A stretch of DNA of 27,500 nt from Chromera velia (taxonomy: Eukaryota; Sar; Chromeraceae). Every line of letters begins with the position of its first letter. The stretch's first letter is position 1. Shown here one piece after another: positions 18,217 to 27,500 of the stretch. The translations under genes were made by a program, and so were the position numbers. The stretch covers positions 1-27,500 of the forward strand of contig JAHBMJ010001155.1 in assembly GCA_018398765.1 (NCBI GenBank). The letters are read 5' to 3'. The notes beneath the pieces were generated by a model. That model searched no databases. It was given only the letters and a program-made list of their open reading frames with translations, and was not told where the DNA came from.

Positions 18217-20160
18217 ATGACGCTGGAGGCGGAGATCGTCTCTCGCATCGAGCCTGCTGCTCAATTGGTTGTCGGGGGCATTGTTTCCTTTGGGATGTTC
18301 ATGAGGAGCCTTATTGCCAACCCCATGATCAGCTTCAGATGGGACGGCATGGTCGTGATGAACGTCTGCCTGGCGCTCTTCGTCCTCAGGTTTGCACTCG
18401 CAGGAGCAATCAATTACCCTCACAGCCCCTCAGTCTTCGGGGCCCTTGCAAAGCTTGTGGCCAAACCGAACAAGAAACTCAAGTTCGCAGAAAACCTTTG
18501 GTGAGCATATCTAGCCGTTTTGCTCCCTGATTCTCACCTTGTTCGTGCCAGTCCCTTAATTGTGCCTTGTGGGTGTCAAGAGGAGGAGGACATCACTGTC
18601 TCCTCTTCCCCCCCACCATCTACTGTCTCTCTTCGAAAACGAGACTTCTGTTCGCATCAGGGGGTTCATGAACTCTCCTCCTGCCTCTTTTGTGCCAATT
18701 GGTTGCTCTTCATACTGACGCAAACGAGGAACTCAGCTACCTCTCTCTCTCTCTCTCTGTTTCCTGTGGGGTGTGGGAGGGAAGATGCCCTTGTCTTCTG
18801 CCCTCTCTCTGCATCCCGTCTCCTTTTCTTCGGTTTCCGCACACCCCCGTCCCTCTATACCCGTCTGCCCTCCCAACGCTTCTGTGTGCACATACTCCGC
18901 CCAGTACGCTGACGGACCGCGAGACGCTCCCTCTCTCCTTTCCTCCTCCCCTCCCTCCGTGTTTATGTGTATGTGTATGTGTCTGCGCGTGTGTGAATGA
19001 ATCCTCACTCCCTCCCTGTATGTGCGTGCGTGCGTGCGTGCAGGTATTCTTGCTGGCACATTTCGGCCTTTTGCGTCAGCTTCCCTCTGCTGACCTCTCA
19101 GGAATGGTTCCTCCAAGCCTCCCTGGAGAGGAACAAAGACGTATTCTTCCCTAACCTCGACAGCAGGGAACAGTGGATGTCCCCTCAAATCAAACTTTTG
19201 TACCTGGTCTTTCTGGGCTTCTGGTTCTCCTGCCTGCTGTTCTTGAAGCTGGAGACGATCAGAAAGGACTTTCTGGTCATGGTCATACACCACCTGGCCA
19301 CCATATATCTTGTCGGACATTCGTATCTGCTCAACTATTGGCGTGTCGGCCTGGCTGTGCATCTCTGCCATGACTTTGCCGACATGTTCCTGTACAGTGC
19401 CAAGACGTTGAGCTACACATTCTTCCCAGCTGTGCTGACGGACGTCATGTTTGTTCTCTTCGTGTTGGCGTTCTTCTTCAGCCGACTGGTGGCTTTTCCC
19501 TGGCTTTGCATCTATCCGTGCTTTGTTCATGTTTTCGGGGAGGGGGGGCAGGTGGCGGAGAGAAGGGTGTCAGGCGGAATTCTGACAGTCCTCCTCTGTG
19601 TCCTCCTGGTCAGTCAGTCGTGGTGTCAGTTGTTTGTTGTATGGAATGATTCAGATCTGTTGTCTCTAGTCAATTGTTGGTTCTGACACGTGAATTCATA
19701 TTGTGTTTTTTCTTATTTGAACATTTGTGCGTGTGTTCTGAGGTTGCACGTTGGAACTTCGTCTCTCATTGAGTCTACTTTTTACTGCTCTCCCCTGATA
19801 TCTTTCTCTCTTTGTTTCGTCAGTCAGACAAGCAGCCTGTCTGTCTGCCTGGAGCCCCTATGGGCGAAAGTGAAAGTGTACGGCAATGTTGTATTCCCTC
19901 TCTGTGTGTGCATGTCGGACTGGCTATATTATCTCGCGCACGCGCTTGCGCGTGTGTGTGGGTGTCTGAGTGGTCTCAGTGTACAGTTGGTTGGTGTGTA
20001 CGTGAAAGCCACTCGGGAATGCTTCTTTTTCTTCTTTTTGGTTAAAAGCCAGATGCTTTCTCTGTCCGGTTTCGGGAGTACATGCAGGCTTCAAGAGAAC
20101 TGGAGGCCATTCAGAAGTCTGAATTTGCACTCGGATTTCTTCCTTTCCTTGTTGCTTTTT

Positions 20161-20196
<36 letters not shown>

Positions 20197-20599
20197 TTCT
20201 TTCTTGCCTTCTTGCTTTCTTTCTTTCTTCCTTCCTTTCTTTCTTTCTTTCTTCCTTCCTTTCCTTGTTGCTTCTTTGTTTGTTGCAGTGCCTTCACATC
20301 TACTGGTGGTTCCAGATTATGAGAATCATCAAGTCGACTATCCAAAACTCAACAGGTGAGAGCGCGAGTCGATGGCTGCATGTCCATTGTTGTGTGTGTT
20401 TCTTCCTTTCTCTCTTTCAATCTGTTCCTCTCATCAGCCGAAACGAGGAAGAGGAATCACAGGAGAAAAAGAAAAGAGGAATCACATGCAGGGAGGGATG
20501 ATGGATGCGTTCCTTCCTTCCTTCCTTCCTTCCTTCCTTCCATTGGTCGTTCGTTCCTCGTGACACACAGGGGCACACAGACAGAAGGAACAACTGGGC

Positions 20600-20633
<34 letters not shown>

Positions 20634-21308
20634 AGAGCAGGAGGGAGGGAGAGTGCGTGCTGAAAGAAAAGGAGGAAAAGGTAGACAGACTCTGTCTGTC
20701 TCTTTTGTGACAATACATTCTTCTCCTTTCTCTTTCTCGTTCTTCTTTTATGCACACAACTGGAAAGGAAGGCAACGACGAAAGACAAAAGGACGTATGA
20801 ATAACAGACCGACAGATAATTCTTCACTTAGACAGATGGGCAGGATCACAGACAGACTGGAAGGCACGCAGACGAGAGACAGTCGAACGTCGAGATGAAG
20901 ACAGACAGACACAAGGACCCACATAAAGAGAACGGAAAGAGAGAGAGAGAGAGAGAGAGACGAAAAGGCAGAAAGGCAGCCAGTCATTTAGACCCGCGGC
21001 CCGACACGCGGGACGGCAGGGAGACAGAGATGGAGCGGACACTCCCTCTCCCCCCCCCCCTTCTCTCTGTCGTTGTTGCAGTGACCACCAAAGGTGACGA
21101 GCGCTCTGAGATCGGAGACGACGACGAATTGGAGAAGGAGAGGGAGGAGCTGTTGCAGGGCAGGGAGAAGGACAAAGGGAAAGAAAGAGAGACATTGAGG
21201 GAGAGAGAGGCAAAAGAGAAAGAAGAGAAAAGCAAACAAAAGCAGATCAGCGGCAGAAAAGAAAAAGAAACGGAAAAACGTCCCAAAGAAAACAAAAAGC
21301 AACGATGA
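18217..21308 (+). CDS. Ceramide synthase (LAG1/CerS family, TLC domain)
   Basis: Four exons, 18217-18500, 19044-19608, 20289-20355 and 21082-21308, give 380 residues, a normal length for the family. Introns are GT-AG with phases 2, 0 and 1. The enzyme N-acylates sphingoid bases with acyl-CoA in the ER membrane. The Lag1 motif is intact at residues 177-215: HHLATIYL, then SYLLNYWRVG, then the HD pair (H204, D205) with D208 and SAK. Both catalytic histidines and the Asp residues are present. Several hydrophobic helices fit a multi-span TLC fold (for example 17-33, 50-68, 95-112, 145-163, 170-188, 225-245, 274-298). Exon 3 encodes CLHIYWWFQIMRII, the conserved last helix, and the loop TKGDERSEI matches the acidic DxRSD-like segment. 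The C-terminal 65 residues are Lys/Glu-rich. There is no homeobox, as in fungal and plant forms. ATG at 18217 is the first in frame; only a GTG lies upstream at 18154. Confidence 0.92.
20155..20273. repeat. (CTTT)n/(CCTT)n pyrimidine tract in CerS intron 2
   Basis: About 120 bases of nearly pure C/T, mostly CTTT with CCTT and TTGC interruptions, end 15 bases before the acceptor at 20288. It may act as an extended polypyrimidine tract for exon 3, which is only 67 nt. Confidence 0.95.
20511..20541. repeat. (CTTC)n microsatellite in CerS intron 3
   Basis: A clean run of TTCC/CTTC tetranucleotides lies within the 726-bp third intron. Confidence 0.95.
20602..20630. repeat. (GA)n microsatellite in CerS intron 3
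   Basis: About 14 uninterrupted AG dinucleotides. This tract is purine-rich on the sense strand, unlike the pyrimidine tracts of intron 2. Confidence 0.95.
20938..20960. repeat. Second (GA)n microsatellite in CerS intron 3
   Basis: About 11 AG dinucleotides, followed by a purine-rich stretch leading to a C/T-rich tract just before the exon 4 acceptor at 21081. Confidence 0.95.
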
Positions 21309-22080
21309 AGCGCCAGTCGATGGTAGTGATCGAACACCTTTTCCATCCGAGTCGCCAAATTACAAAAACAGATAGAATCAATCCATATGCATACGTAAAT
21401 ATACTACGATATCTTCATCAATGTCAGTAAATGACACTGCTGCTAAATGTTCAAAGCTGTTGCTCTGTAAAATAGAGTTATAGGCTGCATTGTCATAATG
21501 TCATTTGAGATTTTTGTATTAATTCATAGCATACTTCAAGTTTATAGCATACTAGTAGCATAACAGTGATGTTCCGGGTTTTGCCCACGGTTCACTGCTG
21601 GAGGTCGGCCTATAGCATCCTGCATGTAGTTTAAAAAGTTTTGAGTTAATTAAAAATTAAAATTGTTCAAAAAGTTATGCATATAGTTATGTTTCCGACT
21701 CTGAGTCTATTTAGGTTTCTACCTAGGTTTTTATCTAAGTTGTCACTAGTTGTCCCATTAACTCTAGGGGTGGGCACTAAAGTTTTTTTTACAATATAGT
21801 TTGCCTGTAAAACTTTAAACTTTAACTTTAAAACTTTAAAAGTGTCAGATCGATTATCCCGCGGCCGGCGTGCGTCTGCTCGGCCCGGGTCAGGCGCCTT
21901 TATGGGCCGCGATGTATGTGAATGCATGGATGACGAATTCTATGAAAGCATGTCAATCTCTCACCGATTGGCCTGCTCCGATAGTTGAAAACCATTGAAG
22001 GGAGATCGTTTCTTGTCTCTTTTATGTGACAGACTTTCTGTATAGAATCTTATGCCCTCAGTTCATCACTTATTCTACAT
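21309..22080. other. Intergenic region, no gene seen
   Basis: AT-rich downstream flank of the ceramide synthase. It includes an ACTTTAA heptamer run (about 21809-21840) and an abrupt GC-rich island (about 21858-21912, containing CCGCGGCCGGCG). No coding frame with recognisable features. The CerS 3' UTR should begin here. Confidence 0.5.
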
Positions 22081-22122
22081 GTGGTGCATCTGAGGCGGGC
22101 ACGAACTGACGTAGACAAGCAT

Positions 22123-22455
22123 ATGGAGACACCTGTCGCTCTTGTTCGGTCTCCAAAGTTTTTGGTTTTTCTAGTCACGATGGGGAACAACGAACAGCCC
22201 CAAGAGTTTGTTCTCCGTTCCCTTCCAAAGATGGACTGGGTTACTCCAGTCAAAAACGTTGCTTACTTTCGATTTTGGCACGTTGGCTATGAGATGCTTG
22301 CAGACGTCAACTTCTTAGACATTGAGAATGAGGAGAAGAAGAATAAGTCTGTAGGCCAGACACAAGCAGCGGGCAGGCGATGGGCTCAAGGCGTGGCGGC
22401 GTGGCGGCGCGGCGGCGCTATGAGTGATGGCCTGTATAATTCTGACGTGGCCTGA
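22123..22455 (+). CDS. Short hypothetical frame, 110 residues
   Basis: The frame is open from 22081 (GTG) with its first ATG at 22123. It contains SLPKMDWVTPVKN and YFRFWHVGYEMLADVNF, then a charged stretch and an Arg/Gly/Ala-rich tail produced by a GGCGGCGT-type repeat at about 22394-22420. The LPKxDW…VTPVKN string recalls the start of mature papain-family proteases, but the catalytic CGSCW segment does not follow, so I do not call it one. It may be a gene fragment or chance. It lies just upstream of the Ty3/gypsy element. Confidence 0.25.
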   Translation: METPVALVRSPKFLVFLVTMGNNEQPQEFVLRSLPKMDWVTPVKNVAYFRFWHVGYEMLADVNFLDIENEEKKNKSVGQTQAAGRRWAQGVAAWRRGGAMSDGLYNSDVA

Positions 22456-22496
22456 CGTCGGAATTGATCAGTCTGCCTGCATGCACGCTTGATTGA

Positions 22497-22633
22497 TGTG
22501 GTAGCATCTAACTGATGAATTAGCAGGACAACTCTCCTAGATCAGACTTTCTACGAATCGGACACTTATAGCCACTGAACTCGAATGCCCATCTTAGCTA
22601 TTAGAGTTCAGAGAGCCCCGTATATAGCTAACA
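22497..22633 (+). repeat. Possible 5' LTR (or its 3' part) of the Ty3/gypsy element
   Basis: The LTR should end just before the primer site at 22636, and the sequence there ends GCTAACA followed by AT. A candidate start is TGTGGTAGC at 22497, giving TG…CA ends and a 137-bp LTR. The 3' LTR is outside the window, so this boundary cannot be tested and the LTR may be longer. Confidence 0.35.
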
Positions 22634-22635
22634 AT

Positions 22636-22656
22636 TGGTAGTAGAGCCAGGTTCCG
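22636..22656 (+). other. Retrotransposon primer binding site (initiator tRNA-Met type)
   Basis: TGGTAGTAGAGCCAGGTTCC matches the complement of the 3' end of eukaryotic initiator tRNA-Met (which begins TGGTATCAGAGCCAGGTT) with two central mismatches. The position, 45 bp upstream of gag and two bases after a CA-ending LTR candidate, is as expected for Ty3/gypsy and Ty1/copia elements. (The mature initiator tRNA end is recalled from knowledge.). Confidence 0.8.
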
Positions 22657-22700
22657 AACAACTTTTGATTCTCTTAGTGTCTTTAGATTGAGTTTTCTCA

Positions 22701-23702
22701 ATGGAACCAGTTCCCGTTCAATTGACTTCTGAGCAGGTCGGAAATGCCTTACAGAACCTTCAGGAAGGCTTCACGACACTGCAGCAAGGCTTTGCAGCTT
22801 TGCAGGAGAGTAACCAGCAGATCCAGCAGATTCTTTCAGATGTGGTCGCAGCTCAATCTATTGCTGCTCCACAGCCTGTCTTTCCAGCTGAAGGTGCACT
22901 TCCTCTTGCTGTACCTCAGGGCCCTAAAGTTAAAGAACACGAGCAGGTGCCTCGTATCACTCTGGTGAAGCCGAAGACGTTTACTGGACGCCGCGACCAA
23001 ACAAAGAGGTTCATCATGGACACTGATGACTACTTCATCAATGCTCAAGTCCCTTATCATCGTCAACTGGGAATCGCCAAGACTTTTCTGTCTGCACCCT
23101 TGAAGAACTGGTTTGACTTGAGGGTGAAGCGTGGACAGGGTTTTGCGGACTGGCCAGCACTGCGTGAAGTGTTGGGAGGGAGGTACAAGGAGAAGCATGA
23201 GCGGAGGAAGGCGAGGAGAAAGGTTCTCACCCTTATGTGCAAAAGGTCCGTCACTAACTACAACGAGGATTTCTCTACACTCGCTCTGAAGATCCCAGGA
23301 GCCAACGAGTTAGATTTGGTTCATGACTACATCGAGGGATTGCCTCCTGTCATCAGGTACGAGACGGACCGAGCAGAACCCATCACTTTAAAAGAAGCCA
23401 TGGAGAAGGCCCTTGACAATGAGCTCTGGCTGCAGGATGTCAGCTCTCGTAAGGGCCAGTGGGGGCGGAAAAATATGCCCACGCCTACAGCATTGGAGCC
23501 GATCAACCCGACAGGACCGGCGCCAATGGAATTGTATGGGTTTGGTGCTCCTCGGAGGCCTATGGGGTTGCTACCACGTCATCTCGCGATTCCGTAGGCA
23601 ATGTGGGACAACAGACATTGTTTGCTGTGTGGAGAGCTGGACCATCAGGTCAGGCAGTGCAGTAATAGACCCCAGTTGCCCCCACATATGCAAACCATCT
23701 GA
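22701..23702 (+). pseudogene. Ty3/gypsy gag with downstream zinc knuckle
   Basis: ATG at 22701 opens a 298-codon frame. The N-terminus is Gln-rich and probably coiled-coil (QNLQEGFTTLQQGFAALQ). The retrotransposon gag core follows, with KPKTFTGRRD, then WFDLRVKRG and FADWPALREVLGGRY, and YIEGLPPVIR. A TAG at 23595-23597 ends the frame. In the same frame, 22 bp later, lies a perfect CCHC knuckle at 23619-23660 (C-LL-C-GELD-H-QVRQ-C). A second stop (TGA) follows at 23700-23702. The knuckle is thus cut off from gag by one stop codon. The family job is capsid formation and RNA binding. The intact knuckle suggests the TAG is recent, or that it is read through. Confidence 0.88.
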
Positions 23703-24122
23703 ACGTCCCAGACCAGATCTTTCCAGTCCCTCTGGCAGCCTCCGGGTTACCCCTAGCAAGCATAAACCCCCTACCCATCTCTGCATCCTTTTGCCAGTCA
23801 GGGGGCCCAGTCGTCTGGAGTGGGAGGCAGGTCTGGTCGGCGAGGTGACAGTCCGGGGTCACTGATATCGCCTAAAAGGAGAGGTGAGGGATGCGCACAG
23901 TCTCCATCGTTCGGTGAATCTCCTCAACCTCGGAGGCGTGGATCACCAGCGCACACAACTGGATCCAAACGGATAGCCGGGGTGAGGATGATCAGACACC
24001 GAAGCCCAAATAACAATGTTGTGGTCGAAGGAGACCAAGAAGTACATAGTGTGGTTGAGGAGGGAGATAGACAAAAGAGATAGAATGGATAGAATGAGAT
24101 AGATGAGGATGATGAGGATTCG
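23703..24122 (+). pseudogene. Gag-protease linker, disrupted
   Basis: In the gag frame this stretch is Ser/Pro/Arg-rich (SPKRRGEGCAQSPSFGESPQ) and then acidic (EEGDRQKR…NEIDEDDEDS). It has in-frame stops near 23752 (TAG), 23761 (TAA), 24081 (TAG) and 24090 (TAG). Low-complexity linkers here are usual in this family. Confidence 0.6.
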
Positions 24123-24307
24123 TTTGAGACTGGTTTTGTCTATCATGGCACGCCGGTCGTGGGTGCTCCAGTCAGAGTCTTGTATTATATTGGAGCCGAT
24201 GATATTTTCATCGATAGCAAGTTTGCACACCATCGGCAGTTGCATGTTCGCAGGTTTGGTACTCCTCTTAACTGCCGGGTCGCCGTGAAGGAGCCGAGGA
24301 GAGTCTG
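24123..24307 (+). pseudogene. Retropepsin-like protease remnant lacking the catalytic Asp
   Basis: In the gag frame the segment reads FETGFVYHGTPV, then VRVLYYIGADDIFIDSKFA and a following strand. Alignment by eye to the retropepsin L-x-D-[ST]-G-A-x-x-x-FI pattern places YIGA where D-[ST]-G-A belongs, so the catalytic Asp is replaced by Tyr. The frame ends at TGA 24306-24308 or so, and the downstream pol frame is shifted. The call depends on position and the GA-x-x-x-FI pattern. Confidence 0.6.
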
Positions 24308-24309
24308 AG

Positions 24310-27300
24310 ACGAGAAGTCAGTGAGTATGCACCTGCTGTACCCCTCCGAATTCAGGAGTATCAGGAGACAGTCGGTGCATTGCTTGCTGATCTGGATGGC
24401 TTCTTTGACGGCAAGGAAGTGAATCTCCGGGGGTGTGTGTATGTAGAAAATAGACCTTGCCCTCCCATTGTATTGCATTTGCAGGCCAAGCGAGCGATCA
24501 AGAGAGGTGCCGTCTGTCATCTCGTGCAATTGAAGACGGCACGCCGGCCTGCCTGCGACGTCTGTATGACTGAAGTGAGTGAGGGAAAAGGAAAGGGGAG
24601 AATGAACGATGGGGGGATTTTGGGTTCTGATTTTCTATCTTCTCTTCCGTCTGATCATCCTGCTTGGTCGGCCTCTGACTTGTCAGATGTGCGTGAATTT
24701 CTCTCTCGACTGGATGTTGAGGTTGCGCTTGATGTAAAAGAAATTGTAGCTGATTATACAATTCTTTTTCCCGATCGATTGAAAGAGTTGCCTCCCTCAA
24801 GGGGACCTGATTTGGATTTTAAAATTGAGTTTGAGCCAAGTCATTCTCCTCCCGCCCACCCACCCTATCGTTTGTCGATCGGAGAGTTAGATGAACTGAG
24901 AAGGCAGATAGATGCGTATCTTCAACAAAGATTCATCCGTCTGTCAGCGTCTCCATATGCTGCCCCAATCCTTTTTGTCCAGAAAAAAGACAGCACCATG
25001 TGTATATACTGTAACTGTACTGGACTGAATAAAATAACGATCAAAGATAAATATTCTCTCCCTCACCCTCAGGAATTAATTGATCATCTGCATGGGGCAC
25101 GCTTTTTCACGACGCTGGATTTATGTCAGTACTACCATCAGATGAGAATAAGGGAGGAGGATATTCCGAAGACAGCCTTCACGACTCGTTATGGTTCCTT
25201 TGAGTGGCTGGTCGTCTTTTTTGGGTTGACAAACGCCCCACCGCATGGAATAAGAGTGATTCAGTATGTTTTTTGTTCGTGTCTCGATCGTTTTATGTCT
25301 ATCTTTATTGATGACATTCTCATCTATTCACGTACTAGAGAGGAACACAAAAAACATATACAGATTATGTTGGGGTTGTTCGGTAAGAACAGTGTATTAA
25401 AAGCAAAGCTCTCTAAATGTCATTTCATGCAGACTGAAGTCGTTTTTCTGGAACTGAAAATTTCGCAGACGGGGGTGTGTCCAGAGAGGAGCAAGACTGA
25501 ACAAGTCAGTAAGTGGCCCACCCCTAAGAGCAAGAACGATATGCTTTCTTTCCTTGGTTTTACAAATTGGGTGAGACGTTTTATGCCTTGCTTCAGCAAA
25601 AAGGCAGATTCTCTGTATGCATTACTGAGGGGAGATAAATCGTTTGAGTGGGGAAAGAAAGAAGAAGAGAGCTTTGAGACAGTAAAGGAAACAGTGAGGA
25701 ATACAGTAGAGCTGTATATCCCTAATTCTGCGCGTCCATTTGAAATCTTTGTGGATGCGTGTGAATCGACAGAGACGCTTGCTACCGCACTCATGTAAGA
25801 AGACCCTGAGACTGGATGGCTCCGTCCGTATGCATTTGCTTCACGCAGAATGTTACGGGCAGAATTAAAGTATCCCATCAGAGATAAAGAATTTCTTGCA
25901 TGTGTGTTTGCTATGAAATCATGGAGACCATATGTCAGTCATATAACCAAGGTGTGGTCCGATTATGAATCTCTCAAGTATGTCAATGTGTCTGCTGACC
26001 GTACCCTGATGTCTCGACGTATGCGCAGATTCGTCTCGATGTTCAATGAGTTGGGGATCACTCCCAGGTATGTGCCCGGTATAAGAAACAGAGTGGTAGA
26101 TGCACTGAGCAGACACCCGGCGGTGACCACCCATGAGTCAACAGAAGAAGAGAAAGAAAGAAAAGAAGTCTGCCAGTTGTTGTTGCTGGAGTCAAGAGTG
26201 CAGCCGGATGAGGAGTTGTTAGAGAGGATAAAGAAAGGCTATGAAGAAGAGAAGTTCTGGACAGAAGTGAAGGAAGTGATGGAGCACCCTAATAGAGAGG
26301 TGCCTCAACACTTGCGGCTGATTGTCCCTCGTTTTCAGATAGAGGATGGATTATTTTATTTCAACAATCGGCTGGCTGTCTTTACAGAGAGACTGCAAAG
26401 GAATCTCATTTATGAGCATCACGACACGGTCGCAGGGGGTCACTTGGGGGCAGAGAAGACATATTTGAAACTGGCAGGAAGTTTTTACTGGCCTCATATA
26501 TATGTTTCTATCCAGCAGTATGTCAGAAAGTGCGATGCATGTCAGAAAGCAAAGAGGCCGACTGAGAAACCACATGGATTGCTCCAACCTCTCTCTATCC
26601 CTGAATTCTCTTTTTAGTCAATCTTTTTGGATTTTGTGTTTGGTTTACCGAGGGTGATGTTCAAAGGAGAATGGGTTGATGGAATTCTCTCTGTGATTGA
26701 CCGTCTGTCAAAAACCCCTACTTTCACTGTAGTCTCCTCGGAAATCACCGCCGAGGGAACTGCAGAGGTGGTCTACGAGTGCGTCGTATGCGAGCACGGA
26801 ATGCCGCAGTCAGTCATGAGTGATCGTGATCCTCATTTTTTGTCAGCATTCTGGAAGGAATTGGCTCGTTTGTGGGGAACGAAGCTGAATATGAGCACAA
26901 GAGGACACCCACAGTCAGACAGACAGACAGAGAGAGACAATCAGACAATTGAACAGATGTTGCGTTGTTTTGTGAATGAGCATCAGACAGACTGGCCGAG
27001 GTGGTTGTGTTTGTGTTAATTTGCATATCGTGATTCTGTGCATCCAGCCACAGGCATTTCTTCTTTTTCTTTCTTGTACGGCTGTGACCCCATCCGTTTG
27101 CCTTCAGTCTCTGTGCACTCGAAGTCATTCTGTCCGCCAGCAGCAGACTTTGCAGACCGCAGAGAGGCAAAAATCATGAAGGCAAAGGAGAAACTTGAAC
27201 GAGCAAGAGAGCAAGCAGCTCGTCAAGTAGACCTACAGAGAAAAGAAGTCTTATTTGCTCCAGGGGATTTCTTGCTTATGCGCAATGCATACTTTAAGGG

Positions 27301-27500
27301 AAGTAAGAAGCCAAGCGGGAAGCTTGAGCCTATATTTTATGGACCGTTTGAGGTAGAAGAGAAAATAGGGAGCAATGCATATAAGCTGATTTTCTCTGCA
27401 GGGGTAAGGGGCTACAATGTCATCAATGTTTCTTTTTTCAAGAAGTATGAGAGAGAAAAGGATGACCCTCCTCCTGCCATCAGATTGCCTGCATCAGAAG
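24310..27500 (+). pseudogene. Ty3/gypsy pol: RT, RNase H, integrase, broken by stops
   Basis: One frame is shared from about 24305 to the window end. RT: SPYAAPILFVQKKD, a damaged CIYCNCTGLNKI (usually CVDYRxLN), TTLDLCQYYHQM with catalytic Asp at 25118, FGLTNAP, and FIDDILIYS with the Asp pair at 25310-25315. RNase H: FEIFVDAC, stop TAA at 25796-25798, then PYAFASRRM…WRPYV. Integrase: HHCC zinc site (about 26410-26550), stop TAG at 26615-26617, then core LDFVFGLP, SDRDPHF and QTERDN (D,D-35-E intact), stop TAA at 27017-27019, then the GPY/F module (KLEPIFYGPFEVEEKIG) near 27325-27370. The frame remains open at the window end. All three stops lie in phase with flanking motifs. Confidence 0.9.

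Larger units (their letters stand above)
22497..27500 (+). mobile_element. Degenerate Ty3/gypsy LTR retrotransposon, right end outside window
   Basis: The order is LTR candidate, primer site, gag with zinc knuckle, protease, RT, RNase H, integrase. RT before integrase identifies the Ty3/gypsy (Metaviridae) lineage. The GPY/F module at the end of integrase fits it too. Gag and protease are in one frame, and pol is in another after an apparent one-base shift near 24290-24310. At least eight in-frame stops occur. All integrase catalytic residues remain, so decay appears recent to moderate. The copy cannot make a full polyprotein. Confidence 0.9.

Noticed and set aside
20010-20501. Plus-strand hydrophobic frames across the CTTT tract
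   Set aside because: Phe/Leu/Ser strings come from translating the microsatellite. The region is CerS intron 2 apart from the 67-nt exon 3.
22123-22455. Papain-family protease reading of LPKMDW…VTPVKN
   Set aside because: The catalytic CGSCW segment and the downstream His/Asn motifs are absent, so resemblance is limited to about a dozen residues.

Overview
The window is eukaryotic nuclear DNA. It has spliced genes with GT-AG introns of about 70 to 730 bp, long purine/pyrimidine microsatellites, and remnants of both LINE and Ty3/gypsy retrotransposons. The mix of a long ankyrin-repeat protein, an RI-type leucine-rich-repeat protein, a ceramide synthase with three introns and abundant retroelements suggests a protist or alga with a medium to large genome. 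A chromerid alveolate such as Chromera velia is my best guess. That is inference, and the sequence alone does not prove the species.

Layout. (1) About 134-2950, minus strand: part of a multi-exon gene of unknown function. Three exons join in phase 0 (1974-1867, 1316-1068, 424-134), and the gene runs off the left edge. One intron carries four copies of a 55-bp minisatellite. (2) About 3566-6790, minus strand: a decayed non-LTR retrotransposon with an AP-like endonuclease and a reverse transcriptase. A 430-bp foldback element (5414-5843) sits between the two domains. (3) About 7050-9084: mostly non-coding, with a short tandem array and a second inverted-repeat pair. (4) 9085-9756, minus strand: a secreted cysteine-rich protein with a PSI-like 8-cysteine module. 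(5) 11075-13750, plus strand: a spliced LRR gene whose last four exons are well supported and whose 5' part is not. (6) 15064-17802, minus strand: a single-exon 912-residue ankyrin-repeat protein with an internal segmental duplication. (7) 18217-21308, plus strand: a four-exon ceramide synthase of 380 residues, divergent from the ankyrin gene across a 414-bp gap. (8) About 22497-27500, plus strand: a decayed Ty3/gypsy retrotransposon with a tRNA-iMet-type primer site, gag with zinc knuckle, a degenerate protease, RT, RNase H and integrase. It is cut by the right edge.

How the parts relate. The host genes show no common pathway. The ceramide synthase is the only one with a confident enzymatic role (N-acylation of sphingoid bases, ER membrane). 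Both retroelements are inactivated by in-frame stops that mostly look like single substitutions, and one is itself interrupted by a foldback element. I saw no CRISPR array, rRNA or tRNA gene, and no operon-like organisation.
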